Shown: positions 34,446-47,235 of the stretch, in pieces
Layout of the letters: every line of letters begins with the position of its first letter
Position numbering within the stretch: position 1 is the first letter of the stretch
Origin: Mercenaria mercenaria
Lineage: Eukaryota; Mollusca; Bivalvia; Venerida; Veneridae
Direction: 5' to 3'
Assembly: GCF_021730395.1 (NCBI RefSeq)
Contig: NC_069362.1
Coordinates: 79,624,001-79,688,000, forward strand
Length of the DNA stretch: 64,000 bases
Notes under the pieces: model-generated
What the model was told of the DNA's origin: nothing
The model's database searches: none
Seen by the model: the letters and a program-made list of their open reading frames with translations, nothing else
Translations under genes and position numbers: made by a program

Positions 34446-37400
34446 AGATTGCCTAAAACATAATTCTATCTAAATAAAGAAAAAATTAAACTTCTATTTG
34501 TTTGCTTGGTTCCGTTGTATAATTCCAAAGGATCCTCCAACAAATTTTATCATAGATATAAGATTGCCTGTATACCATAAAAAAAGAAAGCTAACCTGTC
34601 TTGATAGAAAATTATATTTGCGTCCTTTACTAGTGTAACAATGATATAGACTCAGACGTTTTAATATATGGCTTTTTTATTACTTGAACAAAAGGAAAAT
34701 CCACCCTTCAGACATAATTTGAATATATACAACGTAGCAATTTCGACAGATAATAAACCGAACATAATAAGACACTAGGAAATGACAGACACGAAGATTA
34801 TCTTCGTGATGATCAATAGCCAGAGGAATAATAGAAAAGTCGAGAACATAACATGCATTATATATATGTAGAGTATAATAAATTGTAGCATAGGGCAAGA
34901 AATCTGTTAAATTATTGCTAGATTCAGATTCCCAAGAAGTTTCGTTTCTACGGGTGATGTTCAACTTAACTTTTAATATACATACACATTCGTTGAAATA
35001 TCTGTGTTGTAGTGTAACCTACGTTCGCAAATTTTAACATAAATTTCAGTTAATCTTTCCAGTTTTTTCAGTTTGCTGAAAAAAGTATTTATTATTGCAT
35101 TCGAAGTTTGTGTCTGTTAACTTGATCCTAAGAAATCTTATCTCAGAACCGTATAATAACGAGACTTATGCCAAAATGATAAATCTCATGACCACTGCCA
35201 AATTGTCTTACGTAATACAACCGTCCTCAAGTAGAAGTAGCCTCATATGAAATAACTGTTTTTTTGGGGTTTTTTTTTTAATCTAATAGTACAATTCTTA
35301 TAGAGCGGTCAGGAAATTGCCTTCTATTGGAAAGTATTTGTTTTCCGTCATTTCTGCACTTTAAACTTGGGTACATATCAAATGCCAAAAAATACTCCTT
35401 TTATGGGTATGTATCACCATGTAGAATTACTTACTATATTACTACTCAACACAGCATTTTTACTTTCATGCTTTGATGGATCTGTTATTCAAGTCGTCTC
35501 CTTTGAACGTCGGATTTTCAGTATTTTGCACCTCCATGATTTTTGTTTTATGTAGTTTTAGCATTCAGGACAGTTCTATTAAAATCAGTTTATCAGACAA
35601 AAAAATCGTTAAATGTACTTTTTATCCATATTCACCGGTGTCTATTTGCTTAATATTCTCTTGGTAATTGGCTACGTAGCGCGTTTTTGCTCATTCATCC
35701 AATTAAATCTTGCACAGGCAAACAGTTACAGTAAACAAATTCTTTAGGAAAACAGTTTCTTTGTCATGCTAATTGTGTATATTATTGTATTAAAATAATG
35801 GACGTTTTCGCTCAAGTTGTGTTTTTGTATCACAAAGTGTTTTGCCCAGGAAGTAAGTTTTGATTGTTTCTACAATGTTAAAGGTCCAATACTAAGGAAA
35901 GTGAACATTTTAATTTCTTTTAAAAAGCACAGAAACTATTTCATTTTATTGGAAAATGAAAGTTGGTATGTAGAAATTCGAAATAAATCGCAGTATATGT
36001 ACAATAATTTTTCTATGAAGTATGAAGAAAGTTAAAAAGACCTGGGGGGTCATTCTGTCGATTCATTGAAATTTCAACATAATACACATACATTTCTTTG
36101 AGTTCCAAAGACCTGTAAATTTTGACCTGTCAATTTTCATTATTTAGTGTCTTGCAGAAGTCTATGCACTGGCTATGAAAAAAATTGCCAACTCACTTTC
36201 CCTTAGTAATGGACTTATAATTGCCATGGAAGTTGTAACAGCTAACAAGAACCAGTTTTATTTAGAGACTTACCCAAAACCCTCTTTACACAAGGGAAAG
36301 CATCTGTTTATATAGAGAAATTATTAAGTGAACACCGTTTGTCAGTCCAGATTCTGTCCATGTTAATATATCAGTGCAATGGAAAAGTAATCTATCTATG
36401 TTACTTGCTATAAATGATAACGCAGTCACGCATCTAACAGTCCAGATTTTCTTCTTTAATTTTCTCATGTTTCTAAATATTGCTCCCTTACTTGACGAAT
36501 ATATAAAGGTAGCAGATATTGTTCTCTTTCAGGCAGTAGCTTTCTCAACAAATTTTACCTTGTGGAATTCTGTGGGTTTTAACATTTATAAAAATGATCT
36601 TTACATAGTTTTCTTTTCATATTACTGACCCTTTAGTAATTATTCATGCTTTTCATGCCTAGAATTAAAAAGCGCAGTTTGCATGTGATAATAGCTACAT
36701 AGTCACATAAGCATTCGATAAAGTTTAAGCTCAGTCGAATCCATTTTTTTTCCAAATATTTTACCCAGAATTATTTTTCGGCTCAAATAACTCTCTTTCA
36801 GAAAATGATAAATTTCATTTTTTTCAGACTGTGCACTTTGCTGCAGTTGACTACACATATATATAAATATGTGGTGCCTACTTGAAGTATGTATTTTAGT
36901 TCTACTGCCTATTCTACTGCCTATTCTATTTCGTATAGTCATATACTTGTAACCAAGTCATATACTTGTAACCATATTTTGAGCATGAATTTTAAACTAT
37001 TGTCGTTGTCGCTGTGTAACCATGCCGATACATTTGTAACAGAGTATTCAGAATTTCAAGTTTCCTTACTATGAGCTTAACAAAGCGTGTAACTATCCAA
37101 AAAATTGACTTTGAACAAACACGTGTTGAATTTGTGATACTATGAAAAATATTTATCTAAGTTACAAATGTATTACTGAAAGATTGTATAAAAAGATATT
37201 TTTGGCTTACACGCACCAACCATACCTAATTCCGTTTACTTTGAGAAACGTCTGTCACGTACCTATATATATCAGATGCGGGTAATTAGGCAAATATCTG
37301 CAAACTGACAGGAACTCACTGGAGACACCAGTAAAGTAACTACAACAAGACAGCATGAGTACGTAAACAAGTTTATACAGTCTTGTTAGCTATTAATTAT

Positions 37401-38536
37401 GCACCCATTGATAAAACCGTTAAGTGAAGCAACACATCGGTCAATTTAATGTCAGACATTTTTATTTCAATAGCGTATGTATTTCTGTCATTTAAGATAT
37501 GATCCATTACGGTTCAGTTTACACCTTGGGTAAAATGTTGCAGATGGTCTGGCTTAGATATTATTCATTTTGGTATAAAAAAAAGCAAGATCACTGCAAA
37601 AATGCATGTTCAAGATTTTTTGTGTTGCATGGTTTTTACACTGTATGCTACGGAATATCACTTATCCTTGAACAGAAAAAATCCACCGATTGTATTATAT
37701 ACGGCAGTATAACCCTTGCCAAATACTGACTAAAGAAAAACATATGCTTAGTCAGGCTTAACAGTATTTATAATCTCCTTGTTCTTGCCTTCAATAAAAG
37801 ATATCCTAAGTTTTTGTATCTAAGTTTTTGTATCTTGACCTTTTTATTTGTTTTCTTTTCTAAGAGAATATTTGTTTCACAACTAGGAAAACTAAGATAT
37901 ATACTTCTTGGTATGAATTAACCTATAGCATTACTGAAGCAAATGTTTCTGTAATCTTTATTCAATGAAAAGTAAGATATTAAACAAAATATTATTTAGT
38001 ATTCAACAATGCAGAAAGTACACACAACCTTTCTTTGACCAATGTGTCACAGTTTTGTCTAGTAGAAACAGTACCTCATTTATTCAGTATTTCACAGATA
38101 TATTGAACAGTATCGCCAAATAAAATATAATCAATGAAGAATCTTTGTTTATATTTACAGTTTTCGGGGCAGCCGAACGTAGAGGAAGACATCAAGCTAT
38201 GTCCAAAGTTAATTAGTGCAAGTTAGTATGTTCATTGACAAAACGTCTACTTTCATTGAATGCATACAAGAATAAATTTGATTTACGCTTGTTATACTGT
38301 AAAAAAATGAATCACGTACCGCGCCTCAGTTCTTATTAATGAATTGCATATCACTTCTCAAATGTTCTGATTATTGTGGTCATTAATATGTTTCACTTTT
38401 AAGACTCAGTTTTCTTTCTTTTTTTTTTTTTTGTTTTTGCTCTTTATTTTAAGTTTTTATATTTAAATGCCTTGCTGTGAATTTTATCAAATGAGGTCCA
38501 TGAACAAAAAAGGTTAGGTTTTTCGTTCGATTTAGA
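34446..38536. other. AT-rich DNA, no gene seen
   Basis: Only short ORFs of 60-94 codons, without domains, on both strands. The plus-strand ORFs near 35,367-36,035 have hydrophobic, low-complexity composition and no splice context that convinces me. No repeat boundary was recognised. Confidence 0.5.
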
Positions 38537-38812
38537 GGGAGTCATTGGCGCAGTGGTTAGCAGGTTGGACTACAACGCTAGCGGTCCGGGTTCGATTTCC
38601 GGTCGCGGCTGATATCTCGACTAGTTTTCAGTGCTGGGTGATTTACTTAAATTGGCACTGTTTCCAGCAGTATCGGCCTAGACTGGATACCTGGGAGGTA
38701 AATATGACACCTGCCGTGGGCTCGGCTGGAAATAAATTGTTCCATCCGTTCCAGGTGGGGACTTTCGTCGACTACCGACGTTAAACAAGAAACTTTACCC
38801 TTTACCTTTACT
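38537..38812 (+). mobile_element. tRNA-derived SINE
   Basis: The head is tRNA-like: box A TGGCGCAGTGGTTAGCA, box B GGTTCGATTTCC, ending 'ggtcgcggctg'. A ~180-bp body follows with 'gtgctgggtgatttactt', 'ggtggggactttcgtcgac' and 'cgacgttaaacaagaaac', closing in a (CTTTAC)n tail. A pol III head, a conserved body and a simple-repeat tail are the standard SINE layout. Bivalve SINEs of the V- and Meta-type exist, but I cannot assign the body. A target duplication was not clear. The ORF across it is incidental. Confidence 0.75.
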
Positions 38813-39398
38813 TTGTATTTATAGATAAAACCATTGGTACTGGCCTAATTTTGTAAAGTATTTTTTCGCGGGTTTTATAAGTCTATGAACGGGTTTTTCT
38901 TCAGAGACATAATTTTGAATTTGAACAGTATTTAGTTTCCTTAATATCTTAATTTGATAAAATTTAAAGCTAATCATATATAGCATTAATTTATAAGAAA
39001 ATAGCAAATAAAAATTAACTATTTGTTACGCTATTTTTACTACCAAAAGTACAAGCAATAATAGTGCTTTCAACAATAAATTGCATCTAAATAACAAACT
39101 GTTATATATAAATTTCTAAATGTTTCCGGGAAATTTCTGTTTATCCTTCATGCTAATGTAGACATTTTCTCAATGAATAAACTAAAAGCTGGAAATTCGC
39201 AATGAAAGTGGATTAGATCTTAAATCAGTACAATGAGCAATTAAATGAAACCAAAACTGCAACATGCCTCATAATAACATATTTCATCATACATCATACT
39301 AATTAAATTAAAAATTGAAAAGCAAATTATGTCCTGTGAAAGTTCTCAATTAAGACTCTTACAAGAAATGTAACAAATTAACGTTTCAAATAAATATT
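38813..39398. other. AT-rich DNA, no gene seen
   Basis: No supported feature between the SINE and the MITE. Confidence 0.5.
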
Positions 39399-39602
39399 TT
39401 AACCCTTACCCTGCTAAATTTCTATAATGAACTTGTCCATCTTTCAATACCATTTACTGTTAAAAGGGGTGCTTACCAAATAGATACTGAATGAGTGGCG
39501 GACAGTGCAGATCATGATCAGTCCGCACGGATGTGCAGGCTGATAATGATCTACACTGGTCAAAAAGGCAGAACCAATCGTGTCCAGCGTGATAAGTGTT
39601 AA
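39399..39602. mobile_element. Short TTAA-flanked MITE (copy 2)
   Basis: TTAACCCTTACCCTGC at the left and GCGTGATAAGTGTTAA at the right give short inverted ends flanked by TTAA. The interior (AATTTCTATAATGAA, 'cagtgcagatcatgatcag', 'gtccgcacggatgtgcagg') matches copy 1 at 1,652 and retains the segment missing there. Non-coding. Confidence 0.75.
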
Positions 39603-40457
39603 AGAGCCTCAAGAACAGTCTTTGTTTCAGAAAATTCATCACAGATATTATGACATCGGAATAACAAAGTTATCTCTTTTGTGCTCAGTGAGACTCAAGA
39701 TTATTAAGCAGATATTTCTGTTTTGCTGTTATAAGAAGTTAATTAACATACAAGGAAGATAACAGATAATCATTTTACTATCAACATCTTGCGCTAAATA
39801 ATGATTATGATATTGTTGCTGTTTAATGCAATAAAGTCTTTCTTGTTAGTTTTGATAGGTTATTATTTTCAAACTGAAGCCATTTCGCTACTATTTATTT
39901 TTTGAAAAAACTCAGCTATTTAAAAACAGTTGAAGTTATTTCCAACCGAGTTTTACTGTAAGATATGAAAAAATAACACATCAAATCCGGTAATTCTATT
40001 TAATATAATGCAAAACGATAATGCTCAAATGAAAAGTTAACATTGCTGTTGTGCGTGCTGTATCACGGAATATTGTTGTGATTCCATACTGGTACATGCA
40101 CACAAACGTGAAGTATCTTTTCTTAATAGGAAAAAGTGTCTGCTAAAATGGTTCTTCGGCGGAGGAAAACCAGTTTCTAGATAGTGGAGATAGGTGCGTT
40201 TCAATGCAGGTACATACGAACTATTTAAAATTGCATCAGAAGAATTTAATTGTTCTGCAAAGTTACAAAGCCTCAGTAAGAAAACAACAGTCTTAGACAA
40301 AAGCGGTTACGTAGTAAAGACTAAATTTAAGGTAACCGGAAGTAGAAATAACAACTATACATTATGTACCACATGACTTCTAGTTGCTTTATAAATGGAA
40401 AGAACACACGACAGTTTTTGCAAGCGGGTGTGTTGGGATTTTTGATGTTATAGAAAG
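39603..40457. other. AT-rich DNA, no gene seen
   Basis: Short overlapping ORFs only. The 87-codon minus-strand frame at 40,037-40,300 has no recognisable motif. Confidence 0.5.
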
Positions 40458-40699
40458 AGTTTTAGTGAAGGATAACTGTACGTTAGACCAGTTTTAGTGA
40501 AAGATAGCTGTACGTTAGACCAGTTTTAGTGAAGGATAACTGTACGTTAGACCAGTTTTAGTGAAGGATAACTGTACGTTAGACCAGTTGTAGTGAAAGA
40601 TAACTGTACGTTAGACCAGTTTTAGTGAAGGAGTGAAGGATAACTGTGATAACGGTAGACCAGTTTTAGTGAAGAATAACTGTAAGTTAGACCAGTTTA
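40458..40699 (+). repeat. 32-bp minisatellite, about seven units
   Basis: The unit AGTTTTAGTGAAGGATAACTGTACGTTAGACC recurs with a 32-bp period from 40,458. Variants include 'aaagatag' and one unit with an extra 'gagtgaag'. Units are contiguous with no spacers. The period is not a multiple of three, so any frame through it is coincidental at this length, although the last unit runs into the ORF that follows. Confidence 0.85.
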
Positions 40700-40716
40700 A
40701 CCAAAGTCTGAAAGAC

Positions 40717-41235
40717 ATGATTGTGTTATATTGTTCAAAGACGACGTCGTGTCAGAACCAAGAAGTAGCAGCAGAAAGAGGTCCGAGTTTTCCTCGTATA
40801 GAAAACGGCGAACAGAATACTGAAGACAAAAACAATATATGCAGTAACAGTTTAAACACAAGTAGTATGATGTCAGACACCAGTATGCAATGCGGGAATA
40901 CATGTGACAGCTCCCAACCACAGGAAGCTGAGCACAGCACTACAGACACGGGCATCCGAAAAAGCGCAATTTCAACAGCAGATATCTATAAACTTGTATT
41001 AAACCTGAGTCGGACTGTGAAAGATCTGCGCCAGACACTAAATCAGCACATAAATTTCACAAACATGCATTTTGCACAGTTACAAGATAACTTAACGAGT
41101 GTGAAAAAACAGTCATCTCTTAATACTAATTCTACCAGTGATAAAACCACTGAGCTCTCTGGGAATAAAAGTCAGCTACAGGATGAAGTGCGAACTGTCA
41201 CTATCATCCTCCAGAAACATATTCAGTCGATTTAA
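40717..41235 (+). pseudogene. Coiled-coil-like ORF, probable retroelement ORF1 relic
   Basis: An open frame with an ATG at 40,717 encodes about 172 residues. It has a Ser/Thr/Gln-rich acidic first half (ENGEQNTEDKN) and a heptad-like second half (DIYKLVLNLSRTVKDLRQTL, then NMHFAQLQDNLTSV) consistent with a coiled coil. About 170 bp downstream, a frame near 41,405 reads MNLIIGDSVLKLYLHV, resembling block I (GDS) of an SGNH hydrolase. Coiled coil plus SGNH is an arrangement seen in accessory ORFs of some invertebrate retroelements. No RT follows. No splice signals were identified. An ORF1 relic is the best guess; a host exon is possible. Confidence 0.4.
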
Positions 41236-41455
41236 GACACGCTTAGTTCAATGCATGTCAAATGTCAAAATGAAACAAAAAATCACGAAAATGAAAACCA
41301 ATTTCGACCAAGTTCAGTGAGGATAGAAAATGAGCAGCTATCAAAATGAACGAAGAAACTTCTAAAAAAAACACCACCAAACATTTAACCAGCAGAAATA
41401 AGAAATATGAATCTTATTATTGGGGATTCGGTGTTGAAATTATATTTACATGTTT

Positions 41456-44400
41456 AAAACTTCAGACTAAAGTCTAACAAGCGCATTTGGAACATGCATG
41501 GCTGAATATTGTTTGCGACGTCACAAGTAAATAGCTTCACTTATAACCAAAATACTATAATTACAAATTCGGGAGCAGTTTCAGTTGTCGCGGGATGACA
41601 ACATTCCATTTAAATGTGAATTCTAACTATTGGCTACGTATAAGTCCTCCTAAATGCTTGTCACATTATAGCACTCTGATAAATTTCAATCCATCAGCTT
41701 GAAAACATTTGCAAAATTCTCTGTAACGATACCATTAAAATATTTTTCTATAGGCGTAATTAGAAGCTCTGCTGAGAACGGAAGTAAACATGCCTATAAA
41801 TCAAATTGTATGCAATTCATACCAATTGATTTAATCAAAATCCCGATATAATGTTATAAAAGTGTCATGGACAACAAATTCTTTGACGACGAAATATCGT
41901 ACTTTGTTACTTCCTTCCGTACTTCAATACACTTAAAATTTTATGTCAGACCCCTCATAAACATGCGTGTAATAATAAATCTAAAAAATAGCTACCTTCT
42001 AAATATATACTTCTTCCCCAAGCTTGTTTATTAAATGAACGACAGGTTCAACGATGAGCGTATATGAAGAAACGTAAACATTTATGATTTAGTAATATTG
42101 GTCATCGATGTATTTAGAAAAGATATTACACCTTGTGTGTAATCAATATTTTCATCGTGTTTAATATGAATAACTGCAGAAGAAAAGTAATACTTCGATC
42201 AAACCGTCGTTTACAACGGAGCTTCAGTAAGGAATGACTTGTCCCGCTTTTTTATACCATTTGCTTAAAGTTTTAATAAAAATTAACCTTAAACATGTGT
42301 TATGAATGGTGTATACAAAGTACCTTTCTTCCAAAGGAAGTAAAATAGTTATAATAAAAGTAAGAAAACAACAACATTTTTTTACATTGCATGAACTATA
42401 CTCTCATCGGATAACCGTGTGATTCCGTACTGTATGAAATAGTTGCATCCCGATGAATGGTTTGTATCTTCCTCATTATCTTTTACATATTAGTCAAACT
42501 ATAAAGTCATTTGTTAATCAGAAACTTTTATTTTCATTATTTTTATAAGTTTCCGGCACCTAGTATATCAGACATTGAGACGGCTTAATAAAATGTAATA
42601 TTCGTTTTGTGGGGCTTTATTAAGGTATTTCTTTTATAAATATCTAGCGACTGAGCCTTTCATTTAACATTTGTTGGTTTCATATCTCGCGTTCCATTTA
42701 CAAAAATCAACTTGTATCTAATGAAGTGTATGTCGCGAGAAGATAAGTGTATATCAAGAAAAATCCAGGGGGAATACATTATTAATTGAATATTGCTGAA
42801 ACGTATGATCTGCGGTGGCATTTTTCAGCCTCCAGAAAACTAGGCATCGTGAACCCGAAAATGTGTACTATAAAATGTTCAGGAAACAGAAGAAATACCT
42901 AAAACTATTTTTATTGTAATATTTTTAGAAAAATGCAAACACTTCTTGAAAAGTTTCGAATAATTATCATAAAACATAGATATCGCGTGGCTGACATATG
43001 TAACCGTACTGATCCATATCGAGTTTAGCAAAACAGATGTATGTGAGCTATCAGTTCCCTGGTGTTCATTTTGAAGGAAATTCAACGTTCCTATCAAAAG
43101 TTAAGTACTTGAGAAACTGTTATTTTATTTTCATGATATTAAACATTTAATACTTACGTCGAGCATTCTTTTGACGCCAAAGTTAATATGACTTTCGGCA
43201 TATAACAGAAACGGTCTTACATGGGAAATAAGAAAATGATAGGAATTTAAATCAAAGCACTGAGAGAACAGTTGGGGCGATAGTTTCAAAAGAAGAAATA
43301 CAGAGTTTTTATTGATCAAAGACAGATAACTCTGTAACTACTTGTTTGATTTTTACGCACCAATGATATGCAAAACTAGACTTGGTAGTAATAAGTGTTG
43401 TAGCATTGAAAACCGACCAACAGATGTTGAGAAATATGCCTACAGATTGACAGAAAGATAGAGCTGTTGTGATTTTGTGCTACGTTGAGTTAAATGCGAA
43501 GTAATGAAATGCATTCCAGCAACAACAGGTTGTGTTTGGTAAACACCCTGCCCCCGCCGGCTCTCTGACCGAAACATTTGCTAAAATGACCACTCCCATG
43601 TTATTTCTAAATCGAAATGAGGTCAAGGTAAAAGTAAGGTTGTGTGTCTCGGGTCAACGCTCCAAGGCAGTGTCAGTGTAAATACCCAAAATGCCTGGCA
43701 AGCGATGCTGATGCTATACTAAACAGTCCAATCTAGTTAACCGGAAATCTAGCCAATATGAGCACCCCAATGTTGTTGGTACAAGACGAAGCAGTCAAAA
43801 CAAATTAACCTTCGTACAGACAGACAGATGGCCAAGCAGACAGTTTAATCACTTTATGCCCTCGTATGCATCAGGTGGTGGTGGGGGAGAACAAAACACG
43901 CAATAAGTACAAGTCATATATGAGCAGTTTATTCTAAAATAAAAACACCTCTTTAGAACGGAAGGAAAGCTCATAAATGGCACGAATTAAATAAATGAAA
44001 GTAATGAAGGCTTTCAGCTGACACTGATGTTAAGAGTCCTACTAACAGGCACAACAGAATGTTTTACAAATTATATTGTTATGAAAAATTGCTGAATGTG
44101 AACTGGATGTTTTGCATATATATACCAGTTATAGTCTTATATATGAAGAAAATCTGGGCAAGGACTGGGTTACTCGCTGAAATATTCAAACAGAATCAAA
44201 AGCCTGGTTACTGTTTCTGATCTCAGAATGATTAACTTTTAAGGCACTTAATTTGAAAGCAAAATAACGCCTCTATCTTGATTTGACTTAGAGACCTAGT
44301 TTTAACCCAAAGCTACTCACTGACCTAGAGTTCCTTGAACTAATTCTGACCATGAGTGTGTGAAGACAGTGTTAAATTTCTGCCCGCACAACTAAATAGG

Positions 44401-46220
44401 TTGGTCTGTTTTGTGGGTAGCTGCAGACCGGTGGTACATTTCTAAATATCTACTAACGTATGGAATTCATCGGCTGCAAATGACAAAAGAATGATCGTAA
44501 ACCAATGTAATTCTTTCTTGAGAAACAACGGAATGAGTGTGTAGTTTTAAGTGTGATCAGGAACACCTCTTGAAAGAAATTTGACATATTCACAGCTTGG
44601 TGCTATCTACCATATCTATATCATACTGACATCAACTGGTTCAGGAACTTTATAGGAAGTCTGGCATCAAAATACTGCAACTGAATAATTTTCTACATTA
44701 TGTTAGCAGAAATAAAGTTAGTATGAGCATTATCAGACAACCTCTTTCAGCACAGACAACAAGGTATCTGAAATCCACATCTAAAAGAATATATAAGGAC
44801 ATAAATGGTATGAAAAAACAACATACAGAAAAATATGGACACAAGTCTCACAGGAAAAGCCATATCCAAAGAATGCAGTAGAATGAATCGAACAAAACTT
44901 AAATTCAAATACCGCCAAGCCGTGTTTCCGGTCAGTACCAGGACAAATATATAAAAGGTAAACTTGACAAGCCCAACCGAGCAAATCAGCCTTGTTTATT
45001 CGTTTTTTAGAAACACAGCCGTTGTACACCTGAAGAGCAAATCAGGATAGAAGAATCACGCCCAAGGCAAAATATCTGATGATAGCCTGATGTGGGCAGA
45101 AACGGAAAGCTTGAAATATGTTCTAAATTGAAAAATAAATGAATAAATAAAATAATACACAACCTACAACAACAACAAAACAACAATTTTGTCCCACTGA
45201 AGCAAATCTCCATGTAATTCCCTATAATACAGCCAATGCCCTGTAAGTTTAAAGAAAAATTGTCATACATTTATAACGCTGACACATGCACTAGGCACAC
45301 TGGTAAGCAATGTCCTTCAATGTCAAAATTAATGCCAGTAGCTTGTAGAAATGAGAAAAATAATAATTTCATAAATTATTTGATATGCGTTTCATACACA
45401 AGGTAACGGATATTCACGCCATTGGCATTTTTTTATATCATATATTAGAGATGACTGCTGACCAAAAGTCGCAACACAGTGACCGCTTCGAGGTCCATGC
45501 CCAACAGGCGGTCAGTCTCTCGGATTTCTGTTATGAAACTGACCATAGCCTTGTGTATTAACACATCTGATACAAAATGTATAGCTTCCATACATAAAAG
45601 CAAGGAAGAATATCGAGCAGAAACTGTTCATCTACAGTCTATTGCGGTACTATATAACATGTTCACATTAAACTTAAAAATTATTTAGAAAAGAGAGTAA
45701 ATTTTTTCAATATTTTAAGAAATTTAAATTTAAAGTCTCTTACTTGTTCAGTGTCTTTGCACTATAGCAGTTTGTTTTTATGTGTGTGTCTAACATATAC
45801 TTATCTCGGTACTACGAGAAATGTGAAAATAGATAACTTTTACATTACAGGTTTTTTTTTCCATTTTGACAGCTCTACTTTCCCTTTCGGTTTGCAAATT
45901 TTCCGCTTTTTTGAAATGTACATCTTTTTTAACACTCAACTCCCAGAGTACCTGCAGAAATATGTTAGACACATAATTATCAAGAGCTGTCGAGTCACTT
46001 CCCGTCTTGCAACTCTCTAAAACATAGACAAGAACAATATCTGTAAACAAATGAAGTCGACCCAAGTCGGTCCAGGAGCCGCTAGGATCACAGGAACGTC
46101 TTGATCTACTGCAGAGTTTTATCGATTGTGTTTTTGTTCAAAAGTAGCTAACAAATATTCAAACCAAAATCGCTGTACACAATACTTACAACTGTCTGAT
46201 ATGTAGACGAGCATCTTCAA
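41456..46220. other. AT-rich DNA with scattered repeat traces, no gene seen
   Basis: No supported ORF. The 43,540-43,900 stretch, with 'cagacagacagatgg' and 'tttatgccctcgtatgcatcagg', looks like the eroded 3' end of a Helitron-like array. 44,270-44,370 contains a further satellite-like phrase. The minus-strand ORFs at 44,781-45,270 are cysteine-rich only by chance composition, as far as I can tell. Confidence 0.45.
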
Positions 46221-46354
46221 ATAGAAAAAGTGGAAACTCCACAGGTCGCTCAACACAACAAAAACGAAAATGTTGCAGGCTCGGTTTGATTGAGCCTGTT
46301 CATGGACGGTAGTGGAAATGCATGCTACCGTCCACGCCCTCTAGCCCCGGGTTT
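46221..46354 (+). mobile_element. Hairpin repeat, copy C (most complete pairing)
   Basis: Three stems are strongly formed: GTGGA-AAC-TCCAC, CAGGCTC/GAGCCTG around GGTTTGATT, and GGACGGTAG/CTACCGTCC around 'tggaaatgcatg'. The conserved tail is CACGCCCTCTAGCCCCGG. Relative to copies A and B, stem bases differ in pairs that keep pairing. No ORF. Confidence 0.7.
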
Positions 46355-47235
46355 AACAGAACTCAACATTTACACATGTTAAAAGTACAAAAAACAATTT
46401 AGAGACATCCGCAGATGTGTTCATACGGCGGTGCAAATGGAACCTTCAATGCTACATTAGTGTGTAATTTCATGAAAAGCGGCGTATAGTCCCCAGTTAA
46501 AATAAAGGGTTTGCCCTAAACGAAAAAACAATGAGCAGAACTAAACAAACTTTAGAAAGGGGGTCTGAGGTTATGGAGCCTGCATATCATAGGAACTGCC
46601 AAAAGACAAAATTAAAAAGCAGGCGCTATATCCAAAGGGTGATTATACAATACCCAAAGCTATAAAAGCGGGAGTATTGTAACCACCGAGGCCGAAATGC
46701 TCATGTTCAGAAACTAAACAGTACCAATAACACGACATAAAAGTCGTGCTGAACGATCTGAGAAAAAACTGCACAATCTTTCTCTGATTTATAGAATGAT
46801 CACGTGGCACATTCGACTGAACCGTTTCGCTGACCCGGGTCGGCCTGGCAAAGACTAAAAAGCGTAAACAGAACTTGCAATTTAATGAATTACTCCCACA
46901 ATATCAAGCAATATATATCACATATTGTGAAATATATAGGATAACAACTTATGTGAAATATATAGGATAACAACATAGACTTTATATTTAAAAGTATGTT
47001 GACCAACGGTATACAACTATGCTCCACGAAAAATTCCAATTCGAATAGGCCCATTGTTACGGAAACCTCCGGAATTAGACGGAGTACTACGATTGACGCA
47101 TTAATTTGACTTTATTATGTAGGGTTTTCTAATATTAGATGGAACAATATCTGAGAGCTAAAGCATATTCGTGGACAGAATCACGTTGAAATTACACCAG
47201 TTTTGTATTCTGTACATATTAGAATGTGGTACATG
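46355..47235. other. AT-rich DNA, no gene seen
   Basis: Includes a 25-bp direct duplication ('tgtgaaatatataggataac', twice, near 46,930-46,970). Nothing else was recognised. Confidence 0.5.

Noticed and set aside
34680-34964. 94-codon minus-strand ORF
   Set aside because: No recognisable motif, hydrophobic AT-driven composition and no splice or start context.
40458-40699. Possible CRISPR array
   Set aside because: The 32-bp repeats are contiguous with no unique spacers, and the DNA is eukaryotic.
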